64,000 bases of DNA from Mactra quadrangularis. Lineage: Eukaryota > Mollusca > Bivalvia > Venerida > Mactridae. The stretch spans positions 28,523,381-28,587,380 of the forward strand of contig CM046304.1 of assembly GCA_025267735.1 (NCBI GenBank). The letters are read 5' to 3'. A program made the translations under genes and the position numbers. This document shows positions 14,101 through 24,109 of this stretch, one piece after another. Numbering within the stretch: the first letter of the stretch is position 1; each line of letters starts with the position of its first letter. The notes under the pieces are model-generated. The model made no database searches, had not been told where the DNA came from, and saw only the letters and a list, made by a program, of their open reading frames with translations.

Positions 14101-14222
14101 TTTAGCTCATCAGATCACAAATTGGGCTGGATGTTTGTTGTCATGTATTGTCAACTTTCCACTTCTAAAATTTTAGAAACCATTTTATTTTTTCTTCAAA
14201 CCTCTTGCACTCTGATGAGCAA
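14101..14222 (+). repeat. Possible fragment of a fourth hairpin-ended repeat family
   Basis: TTAGCTCATCAGATC at the left is inverted as CTCTGATGAGCAA at the right. The TTAGCTC start and short inverted ends are like the neighbouring elements at 14293 and 14731. Only one copy is seen here, so it is tentative. Confidence 0.35.
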
Positions 14223-14292
14223 TCTATGGCTTCCTTTGCCCTCTTGTTTTGTAAAATTTGTGTTGATGATTTTTTTGAAAGAACCCATTTTT

Positions 14293-14725
14293 AGCTCGAC
14301 TTTACGTAGTAATGTAGAGCTCTCCTACTCGCCCCGGCGTCCGCGTCCGCGTCCACCTTTCTGATTAAAGTTTTTGTGCAGTAAAATACTTTCTTCTATA
14401 TCTTTGTTATTTCTTAAGATATTAACTTCAAACTTTAAATATATGTTCCTTACTATCAACCGCATCTCATGTGACAAGGTATATAACTCCAAACACATTT
14501 CTTTCAGAATTATCTCCCCTTGAACTTAGAGTTTTCTTTAAAAAATGTATGTTTTTACTGCAACTGTTTTATTTCTTAAGGTATTGACTTCAAACTTTAA
14601 ATATATGTTTCTTATTATCAACCACATCTCATGTGACTAGGTTTATAACTCCTTATACATATTTTTTACTCCTGTGACAAACACTAACTAAGTCGAGCAT
14701 GCTGTCTCCTCTGACAGCTCTTGTT
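14293..14725 (+). mobile_element. Hairpin-ended repeat, family 2
   Basis: It starts AGCTCGACTTTACGTAG with AGAGCT close by. It then has a GGCGTCCGCGTCCGCGTCC tract and two copies of a ~175-bp block (TATTTCTTAAGATATTAACTTC near 14410, TATTTCTTAAGGTATTGACTTC near 14570). The 3' end has AAGTCGAGC (inverse of the start), hairpin GCTGTC-TCCTCT-GACAGC and TCTTG. It is butted against the family 1 element. Confidence 0.65.
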
Positions 14726-14730
14726 TATTT

Positions 14731-16506
14731 TTAGCCGGATTTTTCAACGAAAAAATTCGGCTAATAGTTTGGCGAACACGGGCGGGCGGACGGGCGGGCG
14801 GTGGGTGGGCGGGCGGGCGGGTGGGCGGGCGGGCGGGCGTCCGGTGTCGTTAACAATTGCGTTAAAGTTTTTAATGTACCTTATATTTCTGCCATTTATA
14901 GTCAGATCTCTACAAAACTTTATACGATGATAACATACCATGTGATTAACAGAATAAGACAATAACCGCAACTCTACCTGGCTTAATTATGGATTATTGC
15001 CCTTTGTAATTTTGGGTGTCTGGTGTCGTTTACAATTGCGTTAAAGTTTTTAATTTGGCATATTTTTCTGCCATTTATTGTCAGATCTTTACGAAACTTC
15101 ATGCATTGATAACATACCATGTGATGAACAGATTAAGACAGTAACCACAACTCTACCTGGCTAAATAATGGATTATTTCCCTTTGTTTTTTTGCGTTAAA
15201 GTTTTCAAAATGTTGGATATCTCTGCCATTTATAGTTAGATGTTTATAAAATTTCATAATTTGATTAATTACCATCTGTTGCAAAGAATTAGACAGTAAC
15301 CACAACTCTACCTGGCTTAAAAATGGATTATTTCCCTTTGTTAATTTTGCGTTAAAGTTTTCAAATTGTTAGATATCTCTGCTATTTCTGGTTAGATGTT
15401 TATGAAATTTCATACAATGATTACATACCATCTTTTGAAAAGAATTGGACATTAACCACAACTCTTCCTTGCTAAATAATGGATTATTTCCCTTTGTTTT
15501 TTTTGCGTTAAAGTTTTCAAAATGTTGGATATCTCTGCCATTTATGGTTAGATGTTTATAAAATTTCATAAATTGATCAATTACCATCTGTTGCAAAGAA
15601 TTAGACAGTAACCACAACTCTACCTGGCTTAAAAATGGATTATTTCCCTTTGTTAATTTTGCGTTAAAGTTTTTAAATTGTTGGATATCTCTGCTGTTTA
15701 TGGTTAGATGTTTGTGAAATTTCATACAATGATTACATACCATCTGTTGCAAAGAATGAGACTGTAACAGTAACTCCACCTGGCATAATAATAGATTATT
15801 TCCCTTTGTTTTTTGGCATTAAAGTTTTCAAATTGTTGGATATCTCTGCTATTTATGGTTTGATGTTTACGAAATTTCATACAATTATTAGATACCATCT
15901 GTTGAAAAGAATAAGACAGTAACCGCAACTCTACCTGGCCTAATAATGGATTATTTCCCTTTCGTTTTTTTTGTGTTAAAGTTTTCAAATTGTTGGATAT
16001 CTCTGCCATTTATGGTTAGATGTTTATATAATTTCATACAATGATTACATACCATTTGTTGAAAGAATTAGATAGTAATGGTAACTCTACTTTTATGGTA
16101 AAGGTTTCAGTATGTTGGATCTCTCCAATACGAAGTATTCTGGCATTTTCCTGTCATATTTTCCCGCCATTTTGTTTCAACAATTCACCATTTTCCATAT
16201 AAGATTTTTTAAATTAAATTCTTTTACCAATTTCATACCATTAGTTTTGCTTTATTTTCATTGATAGTTTTCATATCTTATTCCATCTTAGTCAAATACC
16301 AACAAAATAATCAGATAAGATACAATAGGACAAATATATAATAACTGAAACTCTTTTTTTCCTTCAAGATTCATTATCGCCCTTTGTATACCTTCTGATA
16401 AGCAATTTATCAAATGACTTTCTTTTGTACCAACGTAAACTTGTTCTCTATGTTCATATATGCAGAAAAATCCGGCTTTAATGTGGCTCCCACATTATCT
16501 TTCTTG
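14731..16506 (+). mobile_element. Pearl-like element, family 1 copy A, with internal ~155-bp tandem array
   Basis: The 5' hairpin is TTAGCCG ... CGGCTAA (14731-14764), followed by a G-rich GGGCGG tract. Tandem units are marked by ATGGATTATTTCCCTTTGTT near 14990, 15169, 15324, 15478, 15638, 15791 and 15946: first spacing ~179 bp, the rest 153-160 bp. The 3' end has GAAAAATCCGGCT, which inverts the 5' AGCCGGATTTTTC, then hairpin AATGTGGCTCCCACATT and TCTTG. It matches 26844-28232. Short inverted termini, a 3' hairpin and a core ~150-160 bp tandem repeat are the hallmarks of mollusc pearl/Helentron-like elements. Short open frames on the minus strand here come from the repeat, not from a gene. 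Confidence 0.8.
14779..14840 (+). repeat. GGGCGGGCGG tract (G-quadruplex-prone)
   Basis: About 60 bases are made of GGGCG-type tetrads on the plus strand, just 3' of the family 1 hairpin. A shorter version is at 26894-26920 in copy B. Repeated runs of three G separated by one base fit a G-quadruplex pattern; folding is inference. Confidence 0.75.
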
Positions 16507-16580
16507 TTTTTTCTATTGAATTTGAAACTACATTGTAACTGGTCATGTAGTCTTGTTACAGATCCATGAAAATATATTAT

Positions 16581-16882
16581 TATACCCCCGCTTCGAAGAA
16601 GAGGGGGGTATACTGTTTTACCCTTGTCCGTGCATGCGTGCGTCCGTTACAAAATTTCCGTCGCAGTTTTCTCAGCAACTATAACATGCAGCATCCTAAT
16701 AATTTGCATATTGCTTCATCCCATAGTCCCATGTGGTGTAAAGCGATTTCATGCTCCTTGCTCATCTACTTCCTGTTTGTCGCATATTTTTAGATTTTGT
16801 TAAATGAAAGTTACATTATGATAGTCATATTTGTCACAGCAGGGGTATCACTAGTGAGCATTAGCTCACAGATTTACTTGTT
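16581..16882 (+). mobile_element. Hairpin-ended repeat, family 3, copy B
   Basis: It shares the 5' hairpin TATACCCCCGCTTCGAAG, the body CATCCCATAGTCCCATGTGG and the 3' hairpin GTGAGCATTAGCTCAC plus ATTTACTTG with 9223-9482. It has about 45 extra bases (near 16795-16840) before the 3' inverted end. Confidence 0.78.
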
Positions 16883-16889
16883 GATAATT

Positions 16890-17070
16890 TTTTTAACTGT
16901 TAGAGGGGCATACATTGACAATGCTGATTTAAATACTCACTATGGTACTTCTGTTCTCATGATCGATAAAAATATACTTGTACATCTGTATTCATGAACA
17001 GGGATTACCAAACAAGTATCCAATATTAAATCAACTGTATCAATGTATGTGTCACTGACAGTTGAATAAA
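16890..17070. mobile_element. MITE family M1 (TTCAACTGTCA ends), copy
   Basis: The left end has AACTGTTAGAGGGGCATACATTGAC and GATTTAAATACTCAC in it; the right end is CAATGTATGTGTCACTGACAGTTGAATA. The same inverted-end design is at 39741-39916 and 48890-49100. There is no coding capacity. Confidence 0.6.
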
Positions 17071-17402
17071 ATAGAACAATATTGTCTTAAGTTGGTTGTG
17101 TTGTTATGAATGTTACATCACCTTGACATGTTACAATTCTTTAGTTATCATTTATGGTTTTTTTTCATTATGACTGTTATATTGACATGGAATGTCCAGT
17201 TTATCTATATCACTTTTAATGTCTTTGATTTTGTCTAATTGTGAACATTTTACTGTAATAAAAACAAGTTATAAAATAACACTATATTTGTTATTACTAC
17301 TTACAAGTAGCTATATCTCCGAAGTGTTTAAGAGACCTCACCAGGGACAGAAAGTAGAACATTTGATTGTAGGGATATGCATATTATATAAAAGTCAAGA
17401 AG

Positions 17403-17545
17403 CAGTCATGGTCGAGTGGTCAAGATGTTTGACTGGTAATTAATTGATAGCCAGCTTTGCATTGGTTCAAATCCCATTCAAAACCTACCATTTTGTTTCT
17501 TTTGGCAAGATACTTTATCCTACTAACTCAGTACTGGGGTCCAGG
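17403..17545 (+). repeat. tRNA-derived SINE, fragment
   Basis: The A-box-like TGGTCGAGTGGTCAAGATG and B-box-like GGTTCAAATCCC lie 60 bases apart, followed by TTTGGCAAGATACTTTATCC. A head-only relic (TGGTCGAGTGGTTAAAACATG) is at 23110. Confidence 0.5.
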
Positions 17546-17810
17546 AAGCGAACTTGAAAGTGATGAATCGTGTAAGTTGTAAGAACTTGTTTCACAATTG
17601 AGCTAAAATGAATTAGAATACATAAACTAAGAGCCATGCATCATTACTAATCTTAACAGTTCAATTCTTCATTTGTTTTTATCTAAAGTTGAGACCGGTG
17701 AATAATTTGAAGGAATACAAAATTTTGCATAATTCTTGGGAACATAACATGAGAAATTAACTGAACTTGTGTGTATGGCTTTAAAATAATCATATAATTA
17801 TAATGTGAGT

Positions 17811-17922
17811 ATATCCACAGGATCTTGACATTTTATATCATTCTACGAAAATTCCCCTCTTATTATATGTAAGAGGGGAATTTTCGTAGTATAATATAAA
17901 ATGTCACGGTCCTGTGGTATAT
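17811..17922. repeat. Long near-perfect palindrome (hairpin MITE)
   Basis: The left arm ATATCCACAGGATC...GACATTTTATAT...CTACGAAAATTCCCCTCTTA is inverted on the right as TAAGAGGGGAATTTTCGTAG...ATAAAATGTC...CCTGTGGTATAT. The loop is about 10 bases. It would form a ~50-bp stem. No second copy is seen. Confidence 0.85.
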
Positions 17923-18074
17923 CGGTGATAAAAGTGAATGATAAGGACTATACTGCTTTGAGAGTAAGGTCAATGGAAGCTTATAACCTTTACAATAACA
18001 GACAGAAAAGTATACAAACTACACTTTAATGATGAGGATGTTAATGCCACAAAAATGACTCATCATTGGTTGGC

Positions 18075-18345
18075 TGCTAAAATCTCAAATGTTCAAGGTT
18101 TTCAGAAGGAAAAAACTGTTTTATCAAAAAGTCGTAACTCAAAATTATTTAAACTTAAAATAATTATGTTTTGTTTCAAAATGTCGTAACTTGCATTTGA
18201 CAGACATAAAATTCATGTATTGCAACATTCGACACAGGTAACTGTTTGCCATGGTTGCAAACAATAAAAATGTTATAAATGCTGTATTTCTGCTTCTTAA
18301 TTTAATTGCTAGTGCAGAATACATGTCATCATTATTGAACATAAA
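18075..18345. mobile_element. Fragment of the TIR element found whole at 40306-40977
   Basis: AGGTTTTCAGAAGGAAAAAAC, TTTTGTTTCAAAATGTCGTAAC, CATAAAATTCATGTATTGC and TCTGCTTCTTAATTTAATTG all recur, in reverse complement, inside 40700-40980. The terminal repeat is only partly kept here (GGCTGCTAAAATCTC at 18072). Confidence 0.7.
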
Positions 18346-18536
18346 CTTTTTTTTTGATAATCTTTATGATAATACGTTTAACAAAACTAAATGACTTAAC
18401 GTACATTTTTTCTGATATATTATTATAAAAAATATTTATTGTATTTAGCCGCATGATTTGATCATGAAACGGTTATTATGCTGGGGGGAACCTTATTGCA
18501 ACTAAGGGAGATTACTGAAGCATGCGGCACGATATT

Positions 18537-18593
18537 ACCGGAAGTTACGTTTACGATGGAACTTTAGCCAATAATTGTCAGATGACTTCCGGT
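18537..18593 (+). promoter_or_regulatory. RNASEK proximal promoter: inverted pair of ETS sites and a CCAAT box
   Basis: ACCGGAAGT at 18537-18545 and its exact inverse ACTTCCGGT at 18585-18593 flank CCAAT at 18568. They lie 31-87 bases upstream of the start ATG, and no TATA box is seen. Paired ETS/GABP motifs with CCAAT are usual for housekeeping promoters; factor binding is inference. Confidence 0.6.
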
Positions 18594-18623
18594 TAATTTT
18601 GTTGTGGAAAAAATATTGTCAAA

Positions 18624-19670
18624 ATGCCTATTTGTGGGCCAAATCTGTCGCTGTGCTGCTCAGTGATTAGTATCTGGGGCATAATTATGTTGGTATGAAT
18701 ATATTTCTTTTAATTTATTATGTTAAGAATGGTTGCTCATTATAGAAGAATAAAAATCCAATATCTGAAGTCACAAAAATCAGTCAATGTCAAGTGACAA
18801 AATTGGTCAAGTCTCAGTCTCAGACACTATCTGTCAGTCTGTGACTCTAGCTTTTTTAATTTACTGAGTCGTTTGATTTTTGTTCTGTCTATTTGTGACA
18901 GTTTTTCAATTTCGTTGGATTAGTTGTCTTACTCCAAGTGTAGCTTAAATTAATTACAAGGAAGTGGCTAGAGTAACGGTTCCATAACTCTAGACCCAGG
19001 TTCTAGAGTAACTGAAGTTTCGTAACTGTGGATAACCCTTGCAAGGATACGCTAGAGTTACCGAAGTAGATAACATGCTTATTCAACATTTAAACATCTG
19101 GAAGCTGGTTTATATTCATTATTACTCAAAATAAACTTATATTTATCGATGTGACTTATCCTATCGTTATTACACACGCCTTTTGGAATATTATTTATAA
19201 ACTTACCGGATGTATAATATACGGCGATATGACGTTGTCGTCTTCAAAATGGGTTGCGTTTGAACCGAATTTTTTTGCCTTTTTATATTAATGGAAAATA
19301 AGACCAAAATGCACCATTGGTAACCCTGGTCCCCAGTGCATGCTATTGTTTGGGTAATGATGGGTCCTATGTGTAATATCCGCTGTAACTTGCATCATCT
19401 TGGCAATTGTTATAATTATAGCAATATTCTTTATATTTTCAGGCTTTAATGGGATTGTTCTACAGATTGCATAGTCCAGCTTTGTTTGAAGATATTCCAC
19501 TTGATGAGAAGCATTGGAAAAAGCTGAACTATTCCATGACCTATATTCATGAACAATATGATAAAACTGCTTTGAATTGTTTTATAGCTGCAGGAATATA
19601 TGTTGTGTTCTTTATATTCTCTTTCTGGCAACACAAAGTTAATTCTAGAGCTACTTATGAAATGAGATAA
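18624..19670 (+). CDS. RNASEK: Ribonuclease kappa (V-ATPase-associated small membrane protein)
   Basis: A 98-residue protein from two exons, 18624-18692 and 19443-19670 (TAA), joined in phase 0 at a GT-AG intron. The N-terminus has the family's CGPNLSLCCSVISIWGIIML hydrophobic start (first membrane span, about residues 8-26). A lumenal loop with LFEDIPLDE follows, then the second span in the conserved NCFIAAGIYVVFFIFSFWQ (about 67-87) and a short basic tail. Length and motifs match the metazoan family (human 98 residues in the common isoform). Family knowledge: it was first described as an endoribonuclease and is now best known as a V-ATPase accessory subunit in endosomes, needed for endocytic uptake. 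The start ATG is the first after the promoter, and its context is AAAATGC. Confidence 0.95.
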
Positions 19671-20138
19671 GGTGTAGTCCTTTCATTGATAGTGATAGTA
19701 CAAATTTTGTTGATTTATTAACCAAGAACATTATTATGTAGATCATGGACTTTGATGAGCCCAGAATAAAAAGAAATCCTTTGTACGAGTGCTACTAAAC
19801 TACTTGTAGTAACTTGCATTGTTATACATTTTTTAAAAGCTATATGAAATATTTACTGTCATTTGAGACAGTTGTTGACAGTAATACCCATAATTATGAA
19901 TTCACACCATTGTTTTTTTTTATTACTATTCAAGTGAAATGATGTTAACATTGAAATTTACCAAGTACCCAGTACATAAAACTTATGTGTTAAAATAGTT
20001 GATGATATTTTTGACTTCACTATTAGCTTAATGTAAAACCCTGACATGTGTTCAGTTGGTTTTGTTAATCACTAGTAATTTTTTCAACTGTCGGTGATAG
20101 ATACATCAACCCCACTACAGTACATGATTATGGCCATC

Positions 20139-20376
20139 TATAGTTCTATTACATTAACCTGTCACAACTTAAATAATTACACGGTCCATGAATCTATTAT
20201 TTTTAACCCTTTTCGAACTTGTTATTTCCCCGATATTCAAAATCGTCGCATATATAGTTAGATTATCAATAATTAATATGGATTGGTGGCTCAATGGTTA
20301 AAAAGAGGTTAAATAATAACACATTCAGTGACCGTGTAATTATTCAAGTTGTGACAGGTTAATGTAATAGAACTAT
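20139..20376. mobile_element. MITE with ~55-bp terminal inverted repeats
   Basis: TATAGTTCTATTACATTAAC...CTGTCACAACTT...AATTACACGGTC at the left is inverted as GACCGTGTAATTATTCAAG...TTGTGACAGGTTAATG...AATAGAACTATA at the right; total 238 bp. There is no coding capacity. Just upstream, 20083-20115 carries a half copy of the M1 end (CAACTGTCGGTGATAGATAC). Confidence 0.8.
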
Positions 20377-20379
20377 ATA

Positions 20380-23300
20380 TATATATTATAAATCATAAGC
20401 ACAGAAATACTGTAAAAAGTATTTAAATTGGTCAGATTAATCTATGAACCATTGACAGGTGAATAAAATTTACTATTTATCAGTGTAGACTCATTATTGT
20501 GACCGTCTACAAAAATAATAATAAAATAATACTTTAGAATTTTCTTATTGTATTCTCTGCGTAGAAAATACAAAACTGATGTTTCAGTAGGTAATTTCTG
20601 TGTATGTGTATTTTAATATAAAAAAAGACGGAAAAAACATACTGAAAATGTTCATCAATTTTTTAAACAAATTTGTTTGTTTGCCAACCAATTCACCTAG
20701 AAAAAATATATTTATTTACAAAATTTATATGAAGCATGTTTTTTTTTTCTCATGGGCTGAATATAAGCTAAATAGATCAATATCCAGTTGTCATAAAAAT
20801 AAATGCACTCTATGTTTGTTGATGATGACTTCACTGGACGAAACTTGTTTTTAGCTTGACTAAGTCCTGCACCCAGTGTTCAATTTCAGGCTGCACCATC
20901 TCATACCCTTCCTTAAATATTTGGCAATATTGTTGATTTTTCTCCATATAAGGAGATGTTTACTTTCTATTTGAAGAACAAGTGAATACTGATTTAAATA
21001 AATGTGTCCAGGAAAGCTGTTGTCAAACTATCAAGAATTTAGTAAAAAAGCAATAAATGAACCAATCTACCACTGTACATGAAAGTTGTTCAGTCCTTTT
21101 TTTCTGCACATGGTCCCTAGTCATTTTTCTTCTTTATGTTTCGATTGAAACTGGATTTCACATTCCATGTAAATTTTTGTAATAATATATTTACACATGT
21201 GTATATGTATGTCTATAAATATTGCGTATGTTGTAATTGTAAATAAATATAAGGAGTATATATACATTATTTTGTTTGAATCTTTTCTAGGGCTCGTTCT
21301 GTTACTTGAAAAGCTACTAAAAAATTAAATCTCGGGTATGTCTTAAACTTCTTCATTTGATTAAACGCCTATTTACATATTACATGTTCAATGGCGTTGT
21401 ACAAAAAGATTGATAATAACAATAATAAATAATTAAAAACCCTCCACCGTAAGTATTCACAATATTCACAATTTCACGAAACAAGATAAATTCATCACAC
21501 ATGATGTCATAAAGTGTGTTTGTGCATTTTTTTTATATCAAGATTATAGGACCTACATTAAACCCAGTTCATGATTCAACTTTATTTTTACATTTGTTTT
21601 TATTTATTTGATATTGAAAGTTGGTGTCCTGAACAGTATAACATGATGCTACTGTTCACCAGACTTGTCCTGAACAGTGTAACATAATGCCGCTGTTAAC
21701 CAGACATTTCCCTAAAGGTGTCGAAACATCACCTTTAAAGGGACCTTAATACATCCCAAAGGTGTTGAAACATCACATGTCTCTACTACCGTAGATTGGA
21801 AGGTGTTCTTCTACTTGTCATATTGAGTTGAACCCTCTTTTGCATGCAGTGGTATTACAATACAGTCAGGTGAAAACAACTTGCTAATTGGAAGGGTAAG
21901 AATTACAATAATCAGAGAGTTATTGAGAGATCACCAGATCTTAAATCATGGTGATGTATTTAAGATCAGGTTTAAACTAGATTGGTGGAAAGCATGTCTA
22001 TACACAAATAGCTTATCTCTAAAAGTATGTTAGTAAGTAGGCAGTGTTAATTAGGTTATGTACTAATACAATTAAACTGCTAAAAAGGCCTGTCACATGA
22101 ATGGTTGGATTTCATAGCAGGGCAAAATTTCACTGTTCGCTCTGTCTGTAGCACATCTGATAACAAAGTAATAGGTTCATTCCCAGATAGGACCTACGTA
22201 CCTTTGTGGTGTAAGAGCATTAAATACTTCCTACTGCCATTTTCCAGTCTACCTAGACATACGTATATAGTGCAGCCATTGGCAAGGGTATTTTAGCAAA
22301 GAACTATGTTGAAAACTTGGATCCAGAGATCTAGGTTTAACCAGTAACAATACTCAAACCCCATCAGTGACCCGCCAATTTTCGAAAGCAAGATATGAAT
22401 CAGTAATTGCTTTACTCCACACAGTAATGAATATTCTGCATTGCCATCGTCGGTTGCTAAAAGGCATAATTAAGACTACTAATCGAGATTGCCAGATATT
22501 CTAGGTACTCAACCAAGGAGTGAGGTCATTGAATTTGGCATTTTTTTGTTCCAATTATGAAGTAGTGAGAGTCTAAAACTATTTAAGATGAAATAATCAC
22601 ATTAAAATAATGACAATAGAACAGTGGTGTTTCACAACACAGACAGTGTAGCCACATACCAACGAACTATTTTCTTAAAGCTTTATAAATCAAATTAATG
22701 GTAAATGTAAAATTATACAGCAGCTGGTTGTTTAAATGTTTGTTATTTCTACTCAGGATATGTGAAATGTTCCTTAGCCCCAATTTCCCCATAGTTGTAT
22801 AATGGACAATATTCCAAGATAAAGAACAAATGTTATGTCCTTACTAATCTTTACATAAACATATATGACGTAGGTTTGTTAGTATAATATTTAACAGTTT
22901 CACATCTCAATCTAAAGTAGACACAAACGTCGTGTTGTTAACTAATATTTTCAATATTTGGATATTGTACTTAAACTCGAGGTCTAAATTGGTGAAAAAT
23001 GGTGACATACTTGGTCATGACTACATGATAAGATATGACAATCTTTAAGGTATATGTCTCCCCAGCTTAAATCTTCCATACTAATGTTGTTGACCTGTAA
23101 ACGCCTTTGTGGTCGAGTGGTTAAAACATGATTATATTAAAGTAAGGTGGTATTCTGCTTCTCTTAGCAAAATACATGTTAACTTATCTTTGTCTCTGAC
23201 TTGGCACATTTTACATAATGTCTTCGGTCTTTCACCAATGGAGAGAAGTGTGTTCAAGTTAAGCCACCGACTAAAGCATTTACATGAGCCAATAGACATT

Positions 23301-24109
23301 CGGTAACAGAGGAGAGTTCTGGGCAGCATACATTATCAAAAATCTTACGACAATTTAATATAACAATATACATGTTGAAGGATTTACGACTAAAATAAGT
23401 CGTAAGACGCTTGATAATACGGACCCCTAGTACTGGTTAATCCAAGGAATAATGGTAAGATAAACTGTCCACTACATGTGGCCCTATAGTAAACAAACTG
23501 AAAAAGAGAAAGAAGCTTTTAATACTTTGAAACATATTTCACAATTTGCATTTAATTATCAAATGTATATCATAAAATTTTCACAACGGCGCACTAGCTC
23601 GGTCAGCCACTGAATCAAACACTTTGCTGTTTGTTGATAGCAAGAAATAAAATATTTCACCACAGTCGTTCCAATAATAAAACCAACACAATCCATATTT
23701 ATTTGATTAATGAACACACATTCGTACATGTACTTTAAAATTAGTTTGTTTGTTTCGACGTTGGTGAATTGAATAAGGGACCAAAGGACAGGTTCAATGA
23801 AAATTAGGCGAGAATGTCAAATTGTCCCCGGCTCCTTGTGGAAAGCAAAGCGTGTACTGAGTCTATTGACAGAAGTAAAGTGTCCCGGAAAGCTAATTTC
23901 TAACTACATGTAGTATAAAGGTGAAACAACCACCGTAGATAACCTAATTTTTGATAAGCCGCGTGAAATCTCTAAAAAGGAATACTAAGGGGCCACAGAC
24001 CTTAAATACTGGTATTTTCCAGTTTAATCTAGAGTTCAATTTCTGTATAAAACTTATCTTTATCTGTATGATATTTCAGTTCTTTGATCAATATCTCGTC
24101 AGGTACATC
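20380..24109. other. Intergenic, RNASEK to first BRICHOS-like gene
   Basis: No gene is recognised. It holds a 41-bp tandem duplication (21627-21707: two copies of TCCTGAACAGT.TAACAT.ATG), a weak SINE-like stretch at 22080-22380 (B-box-like GGTTCATTCCC; TCCAGAGATCTAGG as in family A) and a tRNA-head relic near 23110. The rest is AT-rich with short random frames. Confidence 0.5.

Noticed and set aside
14721..14930. Gly/Arg-rich protein-coding frame
   Set aside because: It is the GGGCGG tract of the family 1 element.
15369..16009. Minus-strand frames of 136 and 95 codons
   Set aside because: They read the ~155-bp units of the pearl-like element; the same peptide pieces recur at 27410-28032 in copy B.
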